A DNA stretch of 64,000 bases from Varibaculum prostatecancerukia (GCF_943169825.2 NZ_OW968402.1:1550001-1614000); one strand, 5' to 3'. Counted from the first letter of the stretch, positions 54,670 through 63,095 are shown. Numbers and translations are program-made. The notes: a model not told the origin generated them from the letters alone.

Positions 54670-56847
54670 TCATTGCGCAGTTAAAACTATCAAAACGGTT
54701 TGCATAGGATTGAGATCCGGTAGGCGAATGCCGGCTCTTTGCAGCACGGTTCCCGGTAACTCCAATCCCTCGCCCCACCAGGAAACCGTATCCTCGCCCC
54801 ACCAGGAAACCGTACCTTCGCCCTCGCCAATCGCAGACTTGATTCCTTTGGGCAGCAGCTCCCGGAGCCGGTAAGAAATGGAACTATCTAATCCCGGTAA
54901 GCAAAGTGCTGGTGAGAGACGTTGAGCCGATGTGCGCAGGCGGGTCACCGCAAACACGGCCTGGGCTTTGTCCTCAGATACCACTCCATGAACCCAATAA
55001 CCCTGGTCGGGGTGATCTACATGAACAGTTCTCCCAGAGTGCAAGAAGGAGCGCAGTTCCTTATGGAGAGCTACCCAGCTTGCAAGTTGCTCAATCTCTT
55101 CTGCAGTAGCGGATGCCAAGTCCCATTCAATTCCCATATGCGAGAACATAGCGTTGGAGGCGCGCAGAGCCAGACTTAGGGTACGTCCGGTTTGGTGAGA
55201 AACCGGGGAAGCCACATGGGAACCTACCAGCTCCGGCGGGAGTAGCAGGGAGGTGCCCGCCTCTATCAACATCCGCTCAATGGGATCGGTACAGTCAGAG
55301 CCCCAAACCCGAACAGCATATTCCATGATTCCCAGATCAATGCGACCACCACCGCTCGCGCAGGATTCGATTTCCAGATTGGGATGGGCGTTTTTAATTT
55401 CCTCCATGAGCCGATAGGTGGCGAGAGTTTGCTGGTGATATGCCGGAATCCCGCTGGCAGGCGATACCGCCTCGTAGAGGTCACGATTGAAATCCCACTT
55501 AATATAGTCAATCTGGGTGGATGCCAATACCGCTAACATCTGCGATTTTACGTGGTCAAAGGCCCCGGGATTGGTTAAATCCATTACCTGCTGGTGCCGG
55601 GCTTCTTGAGGACGATGGGTACGGGGGGAAAGCATCCAATCTGGATGATCCCTGGCCACTTGGGAGTCGGGGTTAATCATTTCTGGCTCAAACCACAGCC
55701 CGAACTGCATCCCCTTGGCATGCACTGCATCTGCCAGCGGGGCAAGCCCATCGGGCCACACGTCCTCAGATACTGTCCAGTCCCCCAAACTTGAGGTATC
55801 GTCGCGACGTCCGGAAAACCAGCCATCATCGAGCACGAACCGTTCTACGCCAACCTCAGCTGCCAGGTCTACCAGCTTTAATAGATGCGGTAGCGATTGA
55901 TTGAAATAAACAGCTTCCCAAGCATTAAGGGTCACTGGACGGGGAGTCCTCGGATGGTTATCGCGACTGCGAACAAAACTATGCATCCGCCCTGCCGCCT
56001 CATCTAGTCCGCGCCCCCAAGTGCCAATGATCCAAGGAGAGGCGTATTCTTCACCCTTTTTCAGCACGACTTCACCGGGTAGCAATAATTCCCCTGCTAG
56101 TAGTCCTTGATATCCTTGAATATCTTTTTCGGCAATGGTGCGGGTATTTCCGGACCATGCCACGTGTACATAGTGAACCAGCCCGCTGCGCCAAGAAGTA
56201 TTGGCTTCACAAGTTCCGTGGATACTGGATAGTGCGAGCCCGCGTGCGATCCGCGTGTCGCGTTGATGCGCTCCAATAGTGAACTCATGCTTTTGAATAT
56301 CACGTTCTCGCAGATGATGCCCGGTTTGATCCAGAACATAGGTTTCTGCTGCCGGCGTAGGTAGTCCCAGCAATAGTGAATCCACCTGGTAACCGTCAGC
56401 GCCAGTGTTGGTGATCGTAGCTCGGGTACGGATTATGCCGGAGGGGACGATCTCAAGTTCCAAAGTGAGGTCGATATCAGCTTCCATGTCATGTAGTTTT
56501 GCCGACATAGCCGAGGCCGCACCGTCAGTTCCTTGATAAGTCAGTTTCATATCGGTCAAGTTGAAAGCCGAAAAAAGCGTGTTGCCGTTACGCGAACCAA
56601 CTAACCCCGGTGTCCCTACCCAACCCTCACTTTGTTGCGGCACTAAAGAAAAGAGTGGGGAAACATCAGCGTTGCCTAAAACTATGGCCGGAAATTGCGA
56701 ACGTGAAAAATTTTGACTTTGAGCAGCAGTTAACTCCCCGAGATCTTTCCCCCAGTAGAGAATCTGCGGAGTCCCCTGCTCCGTAATGCGCAAACATACC
56801 GAAGTGCCTCCATTACGAAGATTAAGTAACGCAGGAAAATTCATCAT
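54670..56847 (-). CDS. Alpha-galactosidase, GH36
   Basis: The 725-residue enzyme removes alpha-1,6-galactose from melibiose, raffinose and stachyose. It has an N-terminal beta-sandwich (1-300), a TIM barrel with the nucleophile Asp in QIDYIKWDFNRDL, ESCASGGGRIDLGIMEYA, and the acid/base Asp in RVWGSDCTDPIERM, and a C-terminal beta domain. The substrate-binding FVLDDGWFSGRRDD is clear. Near the C-terminus an in-frame 24-base duplication gives VSWWGEDTVSWWGE. AGGAGGGATTG precedes the ATG at 56847. It is the first gene of the raffinose-type operon. Confidence 0.94.
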   Translation of the reverse strand: MMNFPALLNLRNGGTSVCLRITEQGTPQILYWGKDLGELTAAQSQNFSRSQFPAIVLGNADVSPLFSLVPQQSEGWVGTPGLVGSRNGNTLFSAFNLTDMKLTYQGTDGAASAMSAKLHDMEADIDLTLELEIVPSGIIRTRATITNTGADGYQVDSLLLGLPTPAAETYVLDQTGHHLRERDIQKHEFTIGAHQRDTRIARGLALSSIHGTCEANTSWRSGLVHYVHVAWSGNTRTIAEKDIQGYQGLLAGELLLPGEVVLKKGEEYASPWIIGTWGRGLDEAAGRMHSFVRSRDNHPRTPRPVTLNAWEAVYFNQSLPHLLKLVDLAAEVGVERFVLDDGWFSGRRDDTSSLGDWTVSEDVWPDGLAPLADAVHAKGMQFGLWFEPEMINPDSQVARDHPDWMLSPRTHRPQEARHQQVMDLTNPGAFDHVKSQMLAVLASTQIDYIKWDFNRDLYEAVSPASGIPAYHQQTLATYRLMEEIKNAHPNLEIESCASGGGRIDLGIMEYAVRVWGSDCTDPIERMLIEAGTSLLLPPELVGSHVASPVSHQTGRTLSLALRASNAMFSHMGIEWDLASATAEEIEQLASWVALHKELRSFLHSGRTVHVDHPDQGYWVHGVVSEDKAQAVFAVTRLRTSAQRLSPALCLPGLDSSISYRLRELLPKGIKSAIGEGEGTVSWWGEDTVSWWGEGLELPGTVLQRAGIRLPDLNPMQTVLIVLTAQ
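54770..54814 (-). repeat. 24-base tandem duplication inside the GH36 gene
   Basis: A 21-base stretch at 54770-54790 recurs exactly at 54794-54814 (period 24), an eight-codon in-frame duplication. It repeats VSWWGE in the C-terminal domain, so the protein stays open. Confidence 0.85.
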
Positions 56848-56911
56848 CAATCCCTCCTAGAATAAAAGCGGAGTAACGCCACACCGCGCAGACATATTTT
56901 CAATACTAAAA

Positions 56912-56940
56912 ACAGTAGCGCGAGTGTAGGGCTGATACAA
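56912..56940 (-). promoter_or_regulatory. Candidate promoter of the alpha-galactosidase operon
   Basis: On the minus strand TTGTAT (56940-56935) and TACTGT (56917-56912) are 17 bases apart, about 65 bases upstream of the GH36 ATG. A palindrome CTGGT-TG-ACCAG at 56967-56978 lies nearby between the divergent genes and is a possible operator of the ROK regulator. Confidence 0.45.
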
Positions 56941-57015
56941 CTACTTTTAAAAAAGCTGGATACGCCCTGGTTGACCAGACAGGAATATTTTTTAAGGGAA
57001 CCTGAAAAGAGAATA

Positions 57016-58200
57016 ATGACACGGCTATTTGACGACTCCTCGCTGGCACTCGTTGCGCACGTCTTGGCACATGGCCCCCTTTCGCGCGCCGACACCGCAC
57101 GGGATCTTGATTTATCACCTGCCACCCTCACTCGCCTAGTTCGTCCTTTGATTAACAATGGGACAATCAGTGGGGTGTGTTCTGGGATGTCAAAAACGGG
57201 GATGGGGCGTCCCACGAAATTGCTGGAAGTTTCTTCCCACAATCGTTCTTTTATCGGAATTAACCTGACCAGTTCTACGATCCACTGCGTGCGCACCGAC
57301 ACCCATGCACGCATTATTTCTAGTCAAACAGTTCCGATCCAAAATCGGAGCACAGATGAATGCCTATTGCAGTTAAAGGGGCTGATTGACGAACATATCC
57401 ACTCAACTAAGTACCCCTCCGTTGAAGGAATCGGAATTTCATTGGGAGGGAAAATCGATGGTTCCACTGTCCTTGAAAGCCGCTTCTTGGGGTGGCGAAA
57501 CGTAAACCTAAAAACTTTTTTCGCAGAAACCACAGCTGAAAACATTCCCGAAATAGAACTAGTTAATGACGTAACCGGTTTAACCATGTTGGAGCAATGG
57601 TTTGGGTTGGGACGGCATTGTGAAGATTTCGTGGTTGCCACAATTGGGGATGGCGTAGGTCATGGCATGGTCCATAACCTACGAGCTGTTCGCTCCCCAC
57701 AGGGCGGTGTAGGTATGACCGCCCATCTTCCTCTGGCGGGAGCCCACGGCGTTTGCCAGTATGGACACGTGGGGTGCGCTAATGGGGCGCTGACTGTACC
57801 AGCGATTTTGTCGCGAGCTCAAGCGGGTAGAGCCATTACCGAGAAGGGTAATTCGCCAACATCGGCGGAAGAACTCATGCGGCTAGCAGATAACGGCGAT
57901 AAATCCTGCAGGCGCGCGATTGCCGAATTTGCTCGAAGCCTGGCGGTGTACCTTCAGACAGTCGCGTCTGCTGCTTTGGTTATGGATGTGGTCTTGGACG
58001 GGGAGGGCGTGTGCCTATTGGAATCTTGCTGGGCAGCGGATTTCGACAAGCATTTAAATTCTTATGCCCGCCCCGACGATCCTCGAATCACGGTTCACCG
58101 GCGTTCAGGTAGCTTTGAGCGTTGGGCACAGGGCGCCGCGGTAGCGGCGATTGTAAAGTGGCTAATCCGCGCAACTCGCAGCGCTAATGGTAAGGCGTAA
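57016..58200 (+). CDS. ROK-family transcriptional regulator
   Basis: The 394-residue protein starts with a MarR-like winged helix (LVAHVLAHGPLSRADTARDLDLSPATLTRLVRPLINNGTI) and has a ROK sugar-binding domain (GIGISLGGKIDGSTV, IGDGVGHGMVHNLRA). The zinc-binding signature C-x-C-G-x-x-G-C reads VCQYGHVGCANG, with Tyr at the second Cys, and the ExGH motif is missing, so zinc binding is doubtful and glucokinase activity is unlikely. It lies divergent to GH36 and likely controls the alpha-galactoside operon. The ATG at 57016 is preferred over TTG at 56971. Confidence 0.88.
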   Translation: MTRLFDDSSLALVAHVLAHGPLSRADTARDLDLSPATLTRLVRPLINNGTISGVCSGMSKTGMGRPTKLLEVSSHNRSFIGINLTSSTIHCVRTDTHARIISSQTVPIQNRSTDECLLQLKGLIDEHIHSTKYPSVEGIGISLGGKIDGSTVLESRFLGWRNVNLKTFFAETTAENIPEIELVNDVTGLTMLEQWFGLGRHCEDFVVATIGDGVGHGMVHNLRAVRSPQGGVGMTAHLPLAGAHGVCQYGHVGCANGALTVPAILSRAQAGRAITEKGNSPTSAEELMRLADNGDKSCRRAIAEFARSLAVYLQTVASAALVMDVVLDGEGVCLLESCWAADFDKHLNSYARPDDPRITVHRRSGSFERWAQGAAVAAIVKWLIRATRSANGKA

Positions 58201-58301
58201 GTCTTTAACTACCAGCTATTATCGCTTCTGGGCAATCCCGCTACTGTAGCGCCGCCGATTCTCAGCAGATAACACCTATCAATAAGTGAGTCCCTTAAAA
58301 A

Positions 58302-58586
58302 CTAGAGGGCGACGAGTGGCTTCACATAGGGGATCTCTTTGCTGCGAGCCTGATCAAGTTCATAGGCGGTCTGCATGTCCAGCCACAGGCGGGCATTACC
58401 GATTCCCGCAAGCTCCAGCCGCAAAGCCAGGCTAGGGGTTAGTGCCGCTTTCCCATTCAGAACCCGCGAAAGGGTAACTCGAGATACCCCCAACTTGCGA
58501 CTGGCGTCGCTCACCGAAACACCAAGTTCCTTCAAGAAATCCTCCCGGATTACCGCCCCGGGATACACCGGATTTTTCATACTCAT
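58302..58586 (-). CDS. higA: HigA-type antitoxin
   Basis: The 94-residue protein has the HTH of the HigA/VapI antitoxin family (KNPVYPGAVIREDFLKELGVSVSDASRKLGVSRVTLSRVLNGKAALTPSLALRLE). It binds and neutralises the HigB toxin encoded 15 bases upstream, and as a complex represses the operon. The order toxin first, then antitoxin, is the usual higBA order. A truncated second copy of its N-terminal 23 codons is found at 59599-59691. Confidence 0.93.
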   Translation of the reverse strand: MSMKNPVYPGAVIREDFLKELGVSVSDASRKLGVSRVTLSRVLNGKAALTPSLALRLELAGIGNARLWLDMQTAYELDQARSKEIPYVKPLVAL

Positions 58587-58601
58587 TCTCTCTAACCCTC
58601 C

Positions 58602-58886
58602 TCAGTGATAGTCAAGGTAATCAACAAGTTCCACATCTTCACCCACGAATCGAAAGATCAACCGCCAGTTCCCACTGACTCGCAGCGACCAATAACCCGC
58701 AAGCGTTCCCGTCAGTTTGTGCGCACGGTAGCCCGGAAAGGTCAGCAGCGGCGCCGGATCATGTACTTGATCCAACACCGACAGCATCCGCGCAAGTTTA
58801 TCTGCGTGAGCAGGATTGATACCGGATTTCGATCCTGATTCGTAAAACCGCTGCAATCCTGCGTGTTTGAAGCTGACGATCACCAC
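58602..58886 (-). CDS. higB: HigB-type mRNA interferase toxin
   Basis: The 94-residue protein is of the RelE/HigB family of ribosome-dependent mRNA endonucleases. Family motifs are FKHAGLQRFYESGSKSGINPAHADKLARMLSVLDQ, YRAHKLTGTLAGYWSLRVSGNWRLIFRF and DVELVDYLDYH, with the basic RVSGNWRLIF strand typical. It is the first gene of a higBA pair and looks intact. A promoter was not assigned. Confidence 0.93.
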   Translation of the reverse strand: MVIVSFKHAGLQRFYESGSKSGINPAHADKLARMLSVLDQVHDPAPLLTFPGYRAHKLTGTLAGYWSLRVSGNWRLIFRFVGEDVELVDYLDYH

Positions 58887-59032
58887 CTAAGTGTATCGCA
58901 TAACTTTACAGCACGAAAGGGCTAAACCTATTCGTGACTCAACTCAGTTCTTCTGCTGTTCCGTCAAGTACACCTCGCGACTGACAAGTGCGGGAGCCAA
59001 ACACATCTCCAGCAACCGCGGTGTCCAAAAAA

Positions 59033-59071
59033 GTCCAACTTGCACAACAGAAACGGTCCAACTTGCACAAC
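59033..59071 (+). repeat. Two 16-bp direct repeats
   Basis: GTCCAACTTGCACAAC occurs twice with a seven-base spacer. The design resembles the 22-bp iterons at 41488 (also upstream of an antitoxin region) but the sequence is unrelated. Confidence 0.8.
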
Positions 59072-59159
59072 GCACGATAAGACAGGGCTGGATGCTGGTG
59101 CCGTTCTGAGGTTAGATTGCGCCGCATCCTGCACTATCGGGCAAAAGGGACAGCACCCC

Positions 59160-59187
59160 TTGACCAATGTAGCTTTTAAGCTACAAT
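59160..59187 (+). promoter_or_regulatory. Promoter-operator of antitoxin locus 2
   Basis: TTGACC (59160-59165) and TACAAT (59182-59187) are 16 bases apart. The palindrome TGTAGCTT-TT-AAGCTACA lies between and over the -10 box, so an antitoxin bound there would block transcription. The layout matches 40937-40965. Confidence 0.75.
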
Positions 59188-59222
59188 TAGGGTGTGAAAA
59201 TTGCTTCCAGCAGCTTGTTTGA

Positions 59223-59312
59223 CGCTTCGCTGGAGGGGATAAATCTAGCCAAATCAGAGATATTAAAACCGCTCAAAACCTCGCAAAACAGATAAGAAAG
59301 GAACGATCATGA
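59223..59312 (+). pseudogene. C-terminal remnant of a HI1419-type toxin gene
   Basis: After a stop at 59220-59222 an open frame of 29 codons reads AGGDKSSQIRDIKTAQNLAK and on, ending TCA TGA and overlapping the antitoxin ATG. GGDKSSQ..DI..A is the family C-terminal signature of HI1419-type RelE-like toxins. The rest of the toxin is gone, as at locus 1. Confidence 0.75.
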
Positions 59313-59596
59313 ACGAAGTGACTTTTTCTGCGTTTGACGCGAGCAAATATCTTGACACTGATGAAGCGATAAATGACTACTTAACTATCGCACTCGAAGA
59401 TGGTGACACCAAAACGGTGCAAGTGGTTTTACGTGACATCGCCCGAGCACACGGCATGACTCAGCTCGCTAAAGAAACTCAGCTCAACCGCGAATCCCTC
59501 TACAAATCATTATCCAAAGAGGGCAACCCATCCTTTGCGACCATCACGAAAATCATGAAAGCCCTCGGACTCAAAATGACCCTCGCCACCCAATAG
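59309..59596 (+). CDS. Addiction-module antidote protein (HI1420 type), orphan
   Basis: The 95-residue protein is a paralogue of the antidote at 41053: FDASKYLDTDEAINDYLTIALEDGDTKTV matches its N-terminal half, and MTQLAKETQLNRESLYKSLSKEGNPSFATITKIMKALGLKM its HTH core. It has only the toxin tail upstream, so no active partner is present in this window. It likely binds the palindrome at 59168-59185. GAAAGGAACGATC precedes the ATG. Confidence 0.86.
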   Translation: MNEVTFSAFDASKYLDTDEAINDYLTIALEDGDTKTVQVVLRDIARAHGMTQLAKETQLNRESLYKSLSKEGNPSFATITKIMKALGLKMTLATQ

Positions 59597-59598
59597 CC

Positions 59599-59691
59599 CT
59601 AAACCCTGGAACGAAAAAGATCAACCCTAAGTTTTTCCAAACAATCCGCCCGGATTACCGCCCCGGGATACACCGGATTTTCTATACTCAC
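59599..59691 (-). pseudogene. Truncated higA duplicate
   Basis: A 30-codon frame starts with GTG and reads VSIENPVYPGAVIRADCLEK, close to the first 23 residues of the HigA at 58302, then diverges to a stop. The DNA is nearly identical to 58553-58586 around CCGGATTACCGCCCCGGGAT. It is a leftover of a second higA whose rest has been lost. Confidence 0.7.
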
Positions 59692-59752
59692 GTTTCCTCG
59701 CCCTCCCCTGGATATCTCTCCCTCTGATAGTCGCAGCCCTGGGCGCCGGTTA

Positions 59753-60022
59753 TTAGCGGTAAACGTCTTTACGATGTCCCAGATCAACTAGAACAACAAT
59801 CAGTTCTCGGTCCCGGATTTCAGTAATGAGTCGATAGTTTCCAACCCGGTAACGCCAGTAACCAGAGAATTTGCCCTTTAATGGTTTCCCATACTTTCTG
59901 GGCTCGGCAGTATTGACTAGGTTCTTTTCTACCCCCGCTTTAATCATCACCAATACCGGCTTATCCAGTTTTTTCAGGGCTTTCTTGGCTTCTTTCGTGT
60001 AGTAGAGCGAATACCGCTTCAT
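59753..60022 (-). CDS. relE: RelE/ParE-family toxin
   Basis: The 89-residue protein has the RelE fold pattern: MKRYSLYYTKEAKKALKKLDKPVLVMIKAGVEKNL, then PLKGKFSGYWRYRVGNYRLITEI and ELIVVLVDLGHRKDVYR. The basic RYRVGNYRLI strand and final GHRKDVY are typical of RelE mRNA interferases. It overlaps the antitoxin stop by four bases (ATGA), so translation is coupled. The longer start at 60040 is rejected. Confidence 0.93.
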   Translation of the reverse strand: MKRYSLYYTKEAKKALKKLDKPVLVMIKAGVEKNLVNTAEPRKYGKPLKGKFSGYWRYRVGNYRLITEIRDRELIVVLVDLGHRKDVYR

Positions 60023-60246
60023 ACCCCCAATTCCGCCCATAAATCATCGTGGGAGTACAGCTCCGCCTCACCGGCGACCTTCTGCTTTTCATAACGCGCG
60101 ATCGTCTGCAGATCGTATTCGTCCTCAATGCGTTCCATCATGGTTGCGCGAATAACCGCAGATAAACTCCGGTTATGAATCCGCGCGTAATCCTTATATA
60201 AATCCAGCTCTTTATCCGGAACCCGTAAACTAATCGTCCCCATCAT
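60019..60246 (-). CDS. relB: RelB-type antitoxin
   Basis: The 75-residue protein begins MMGTISLRVPDKELDLYKDYARIHNRSLSAVIRATMMERI, a ribbon-helix-helix DNA-binding fold of the RelB/DUF6290 kind, and has an acidic C-terminal helix (EDEYDLQTIARYEKQKVAGEAEL) that wraps the RelE toxin. GGGAGGAGAG precedes the two adjacent ATGs. It lies upstream of relE, the usual order. The operator palindrome is at 60263-60280. Confidence 0.92.
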   Translation of the reverse strand: MMGTISLRVPDKELDLYKDYARIHNRSLSAVIRATMMERIEDEYDLQTIARYEKQKVAGEAELYSHDDLWAELGV

Positions 60247-60262
60247 CTCTCCTCCCAGCGCT

Positions 60263-60280
60263 GTACTACAAGTGTAGTAC
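60263..60280 (-). promoter_or_regulatory. Operator of relBE
   Basis: Perfect palindrome GTACTACA-AG-TGTAGTAC (60263-60280). TTGCGC with TACACT 18 bases away on the minus strand would place the -10 box on it, so RelB or RelBE would repress the operon directly. Confidence 0.7.
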
Positions 60281-60339
60281 CACCTAGATTGAGGGCGCAA
60301 CAGTTTTACCCCTAACCGAGGGCGAAAACCCGGGATGCT

Positions 60340-60714
60340 TCACCCGATAACGCCAGTAGCCACAAACCACGGGTGTTTATTGGACGTGTGGTTCGGGACG
60401 ATGTCTATCACTACCCGAATGCCACGCTCACGTAATGCCGTCACCAGGTCGAGAAACTGCGCCAGCGTACCGATACGCGGATCAACATCGCGATAGTCAA
60501 TCACGTCATATCCGCCATCAGATAGTTCTGACGGATAGAAAGGGCTGAGCCACACCGCGTCGATATTTAGGGAAGCCAAATAATTAATACGTGAGGCTAT
60601 GCCAGCCAAATCCCCGATGCCGTCACCATTAGAGTCAGCGAAGCTGCGCGGATAAATCTGGTAAACAACACCTTGACGCCACCAATCTGCGTCTGAAAAG
60701 GCGATAATCCTTCC
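60340..60714 (-). pseudogene. N-terminal fragment of a GH13 alpha-glucosidase
   Basis: The frame is open from just after the stop at 60715 and reads FSDADWWRQGVVYQIYPRSF, then IASRINYLASLNIDAVWLSPFYP and VVIDIVPNHTSNKHPWF, the N-terminal third of an oligo-1,6-glucosidase. It ends in VATGVIG and a stop, where a real enzyme would run on for about 400 residues. No normal start codon is visible before FSDADWW, so a start was also lost. Confidence 0.75.
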
Positions 60715-61150
60715 TTAAGCTTTCTTGAAAGACAAGATACGAGATTCCCAGGGCGCCAAATAATCCGGTGCATTATCGGCATGGGTGCCCAGTATCAGTT
60801 CGCCGCCGTTAAGATCCGGCAGGTCGTTTGGAATAGCCGCCCGCTTAGACGAACAATTCGCTAAAACTAATAAGGTCTCGTCACCGAGGGTACGGGTAAA
60901 TGCCCAAATTTGTTCGTGTTCCGCCAGCAGCAATTCAAAGCGACCTTCGCGCACCACTTCAGATTCGTGGCGCAGTTTAATTAGCGCCTGGTAGTGCTTG
61001 AATACCGAATTCGGGTCTTGACGAGCAGCTTTGGCATTTATCTTCGGGTAATTCGGGTTGGGCTTAAACCATGGCTCACCATTGGTGAATCCAGCATTGG
61101 CCGACTCCTCCCATTGCATTGGGATGTGGGGCGTTTCGACGCCGCAGTCC
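60715..61150 (-). pseudogene. C-terminal fragment of a GH13 alpha-glucosidase
   Basis: The frame reads PHIPMQWEESANAGFTNGEP and on through NPNYPKINAKAARQDPNSVFKHYQALIKLRHESEVV to the C-terminal beta domain ending LAPWESRILSFKKA. That is the final third of a GH13 oligo-1,6-glucosidase. Upstream it runs into unrelated sequence near 61150-61190, and the catalytic part is missing. The frame stays open to 61257 but those codons overlap the next gene. Confidence 0.75.
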
Positions 61151-61187
61151 GGACCTGTGTACTCATGGTGATGTTCTTCCCCGCCCG

Positions 61188-63038
61188 TTACCGCAAACGC
61201 ATCCACACGCTGGTGTCCTGCGGCAGCATGCCGTCCGCAGTCAGCTCTCCCGAGCACAGCAGCACATCGCCCTCAGGCAGGGCGGCTGGCGTGGCACCGA
61301 AGTTCGTCAGATTCGCCCAGCCGTTGCTGCGACGATAGGCGATCACACCGCCCGCATTGCCGTCCGCTCCGTCTTTGCTTCCGGATTCCGCATCCTGCTC
61401 CAACCATTCGAGCTCGGTGTCATACAGCTTCAACTCATGGCGTAAGGCGAGCGCCCGACGGTACAGGTTGAGCATCGAGTTACGGTCCGCCCGCTCTCGG
61501 TCAACGGCGAAATCACGGAACCACAAGGGCTGAGGGAGATGCGGCCGGGCCGGGGTCTTCCCGTCCTGCGCACGTTCAGGCGAAAAACCGAAGGACCCTG
61601 TCTGCGCGAAAGCACTCCCACCATCACGAACACCGGCATCCGCCGCGACCCAAGGCAGGGGCACACGGCACCCATCACGGCCTTTGCTCATACCGGAACG
61701 GGCGGTGCGCAAGGCAGTCGGGTCTTCGAGCCGGTCCCAGGGGATATCGGCCACTTCGAACAGGCCCAGCTCCTCACCCTGATAGATGTATGCGGAACCG
61801 GGGAGTGCAAGTTCCAGCAGAATGGCGGCCCTGGCACGTTTGGTGCCGAGCGCGCGATCCTCGACATAGGTCTTGCCATCACGCAGCAGCCAATCCAAAG
61901 CGAGCTGATGCTGATGCCCCGGTACGGAAACCTGGGGCAAGGCGTATCTGCTGGCATTGCGCGGCACATCGTGGTTACTCATCACCCAGGTCGAGGTCGA
62001 GCCGGACTGCTTCGCCGATGCGATGCCTTCGGCAATGGCCTCGTGCATCTCGTCGCGGATCCAGTTCTTCTTCGCGAATTCGAAGTTGAATACCTGTCCG
62101 AGCTCTTTGGGGCTGGCGTACAGATGCTGCCTGTCAGGGTTCACCCAGGCCTCCGCAACCGCGAAACGCGGAGGATTGTACTGGTTGAACAGCTTCCTCC
62201 ATTCACGGTAGATCTCATGCACCTCATCGCGGTCATAGGTCGGATGCGAGCCATCGGAGGGAATGGGCTTGAATACGTCAACATCCCACTGGTCAAGGTC
62301 ATCCCGGTCCAGGTCCTTGGCCAAAGCGTGTGCGACATCGACGCGGAAACCGTCCACACCACGGTCACACCAGAACCGCAGCGTCTTGAGGAAGTCATCA
62401 CGCACCTCCCTGTTATCCCAGTTGAGATCGGGCTGATCGGGCGTGAAGAGATGCAGATACCATTGGCCGTCGGCCACACGCTTCCAGGCGGAACCGCCGA
62501 AGTTGGCGATCCAGTTCGTCGGCGGCAACTCGCCATGCTCGCCCCGCCCCTCGCGGAAGATATACCGTTCTCTCGCCGCGGAACCCGGTTCCGAATTCAG
62601 GGCCTGCTGGAACCACGGATGATGGCTGGAGGTATGGTTCGGCACGATGTCCACCACGACCTTGATATCGCGGGAGTGCGCGGCCTCGACCATTTCGCTG
62701 AAATCATCCATCGTGCCCAGACGACTGTCCACATTGCGGTAATCGTCCACATCATATCCGCCATCGAGCAAATGGGAGGGGTAGAAAGGGCTGAGCCAGA
62801 TCGCGTCGATGCCCAGATCGCTCAGATAGTCCATTCTTGAGGTGATGCCCTTGATATCACCCAAACCCGATCCGGTGCTGTCGCTGAATGACCTCGGGTA
62901 GATCTGATAGACCGAAGCCTGTTTCCACCAGAGCTCGTCCTTCAGCGCGTCGGATTCCTGCGCATCGGTTCCGAATACGCCACTCACGGCCGTTGTGTCA
63001 TCCTGGGATACTTTGAGGTTCAATGAATCTGCACTCAT
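61188..63038 (-). CDS. GH13 alpha-glucosidase (oligo-1,6-glucosidase type), Bifidobacterium-like
   Basis: The 616-residue enzyme cleaves alpha-1,4 or alpha-1,6 glucosyl oligosaccharides. GH13 blocks are VVVDIVPNHTSSHHPWF, the nucleophile Asp in GVDGFRVDVAHALAKD, the acid/base Glu in RFAVAEAWVNPD, and WVMSNHDVPRN. The close match I recall is AglB-type enzymes of bifidobacteria. Its DNA is distinctly GC-richer than the genes to its left. It starts at 63038 (MSADSLNLKVSQDD) and is divergent from a LacI regulator with operators at its promoter. Confidence 0.92.
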   Translation of the reverse strand: MSADSLNLKVSQDDTTAVSGVFGTDAQESDALKDELWWKQASVYQIYPRSFSDSTGSGLGDIKGITSRMDYLSDLGIDAIWLSPFYPSHLLDGGYDVDDYRNVDSRLGTMDDFSEMVEAAHSRDIKVVVDIVPNHTSSHHPWFQQALNSEPGSAARERYIFREGRGEHGELPPTNWIANFGGSAWKRVADGQWYLHLFTPDQPDLNWDNREVRDDFLKTLRFWCDRGVDGFRVDVAHALAKDLDRDDLDQWDVDVFKPIPSDGSHPTYDRDEVHEIYREWRKLFNQYNPPRFAVAEAWVNPDRQHLYASPKELGQVFNFEFAKKNWIRDEMHEAIAEGIASAKQSGSTSTWVMSNHDVPRNASRYALPQVSVPGHQHQLALDWLLRDGKTYVEDRALGTKRARAAILLELALPGSAYIYQGEELGLFEVADIPWDRLEDPTALRTARSGMSKGRDGCRVPLPWVAADAGVRDGGSAFAQTGSFGFSPERAQDGKTPARPHLPQPLWFRDFAVDRERADRNSMLNLYRRALALRHELKLYDTELEWLEQDAESGSKDGADGNAGGVIAYRRSNGWANLTNFGATPAALPEGDVLLCSGELTADGMLPQDTSVWMRLR

Positions 63039-63095
63039 AGTCAACTCTGACTTTCTTCCAATCGTCATTGATAGTGTTTGGAACAACAACCTTTA

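Larger units (their letters stand above)
58887..59308. other. Intergenic region with direct repeat and toxin promoter
   Basis: No full gene is present. The 16-base GTCCAACTTGCACAAC occurs at 59033-59048 and again at 59056-59071 (period 23). Further on are the operator-promoter at 59160-59187 and a gutted toxin (59223-59312). Confidence 0.5.

Noticed and set aside
59194-59295. 34-codon GTG frame starting at the predicted transcription start of antidote locus 2
   Set aside because: It is out of frame with the toxin remnant and shows no resemblance to a toxin N-terminus.
61539-62840. 433-codon open frame opposite the alpha-glucosidase
   Set aside because: It arises from GC-rich codon bias on the other strand; the minus-strand frame has all GH13 motifs.
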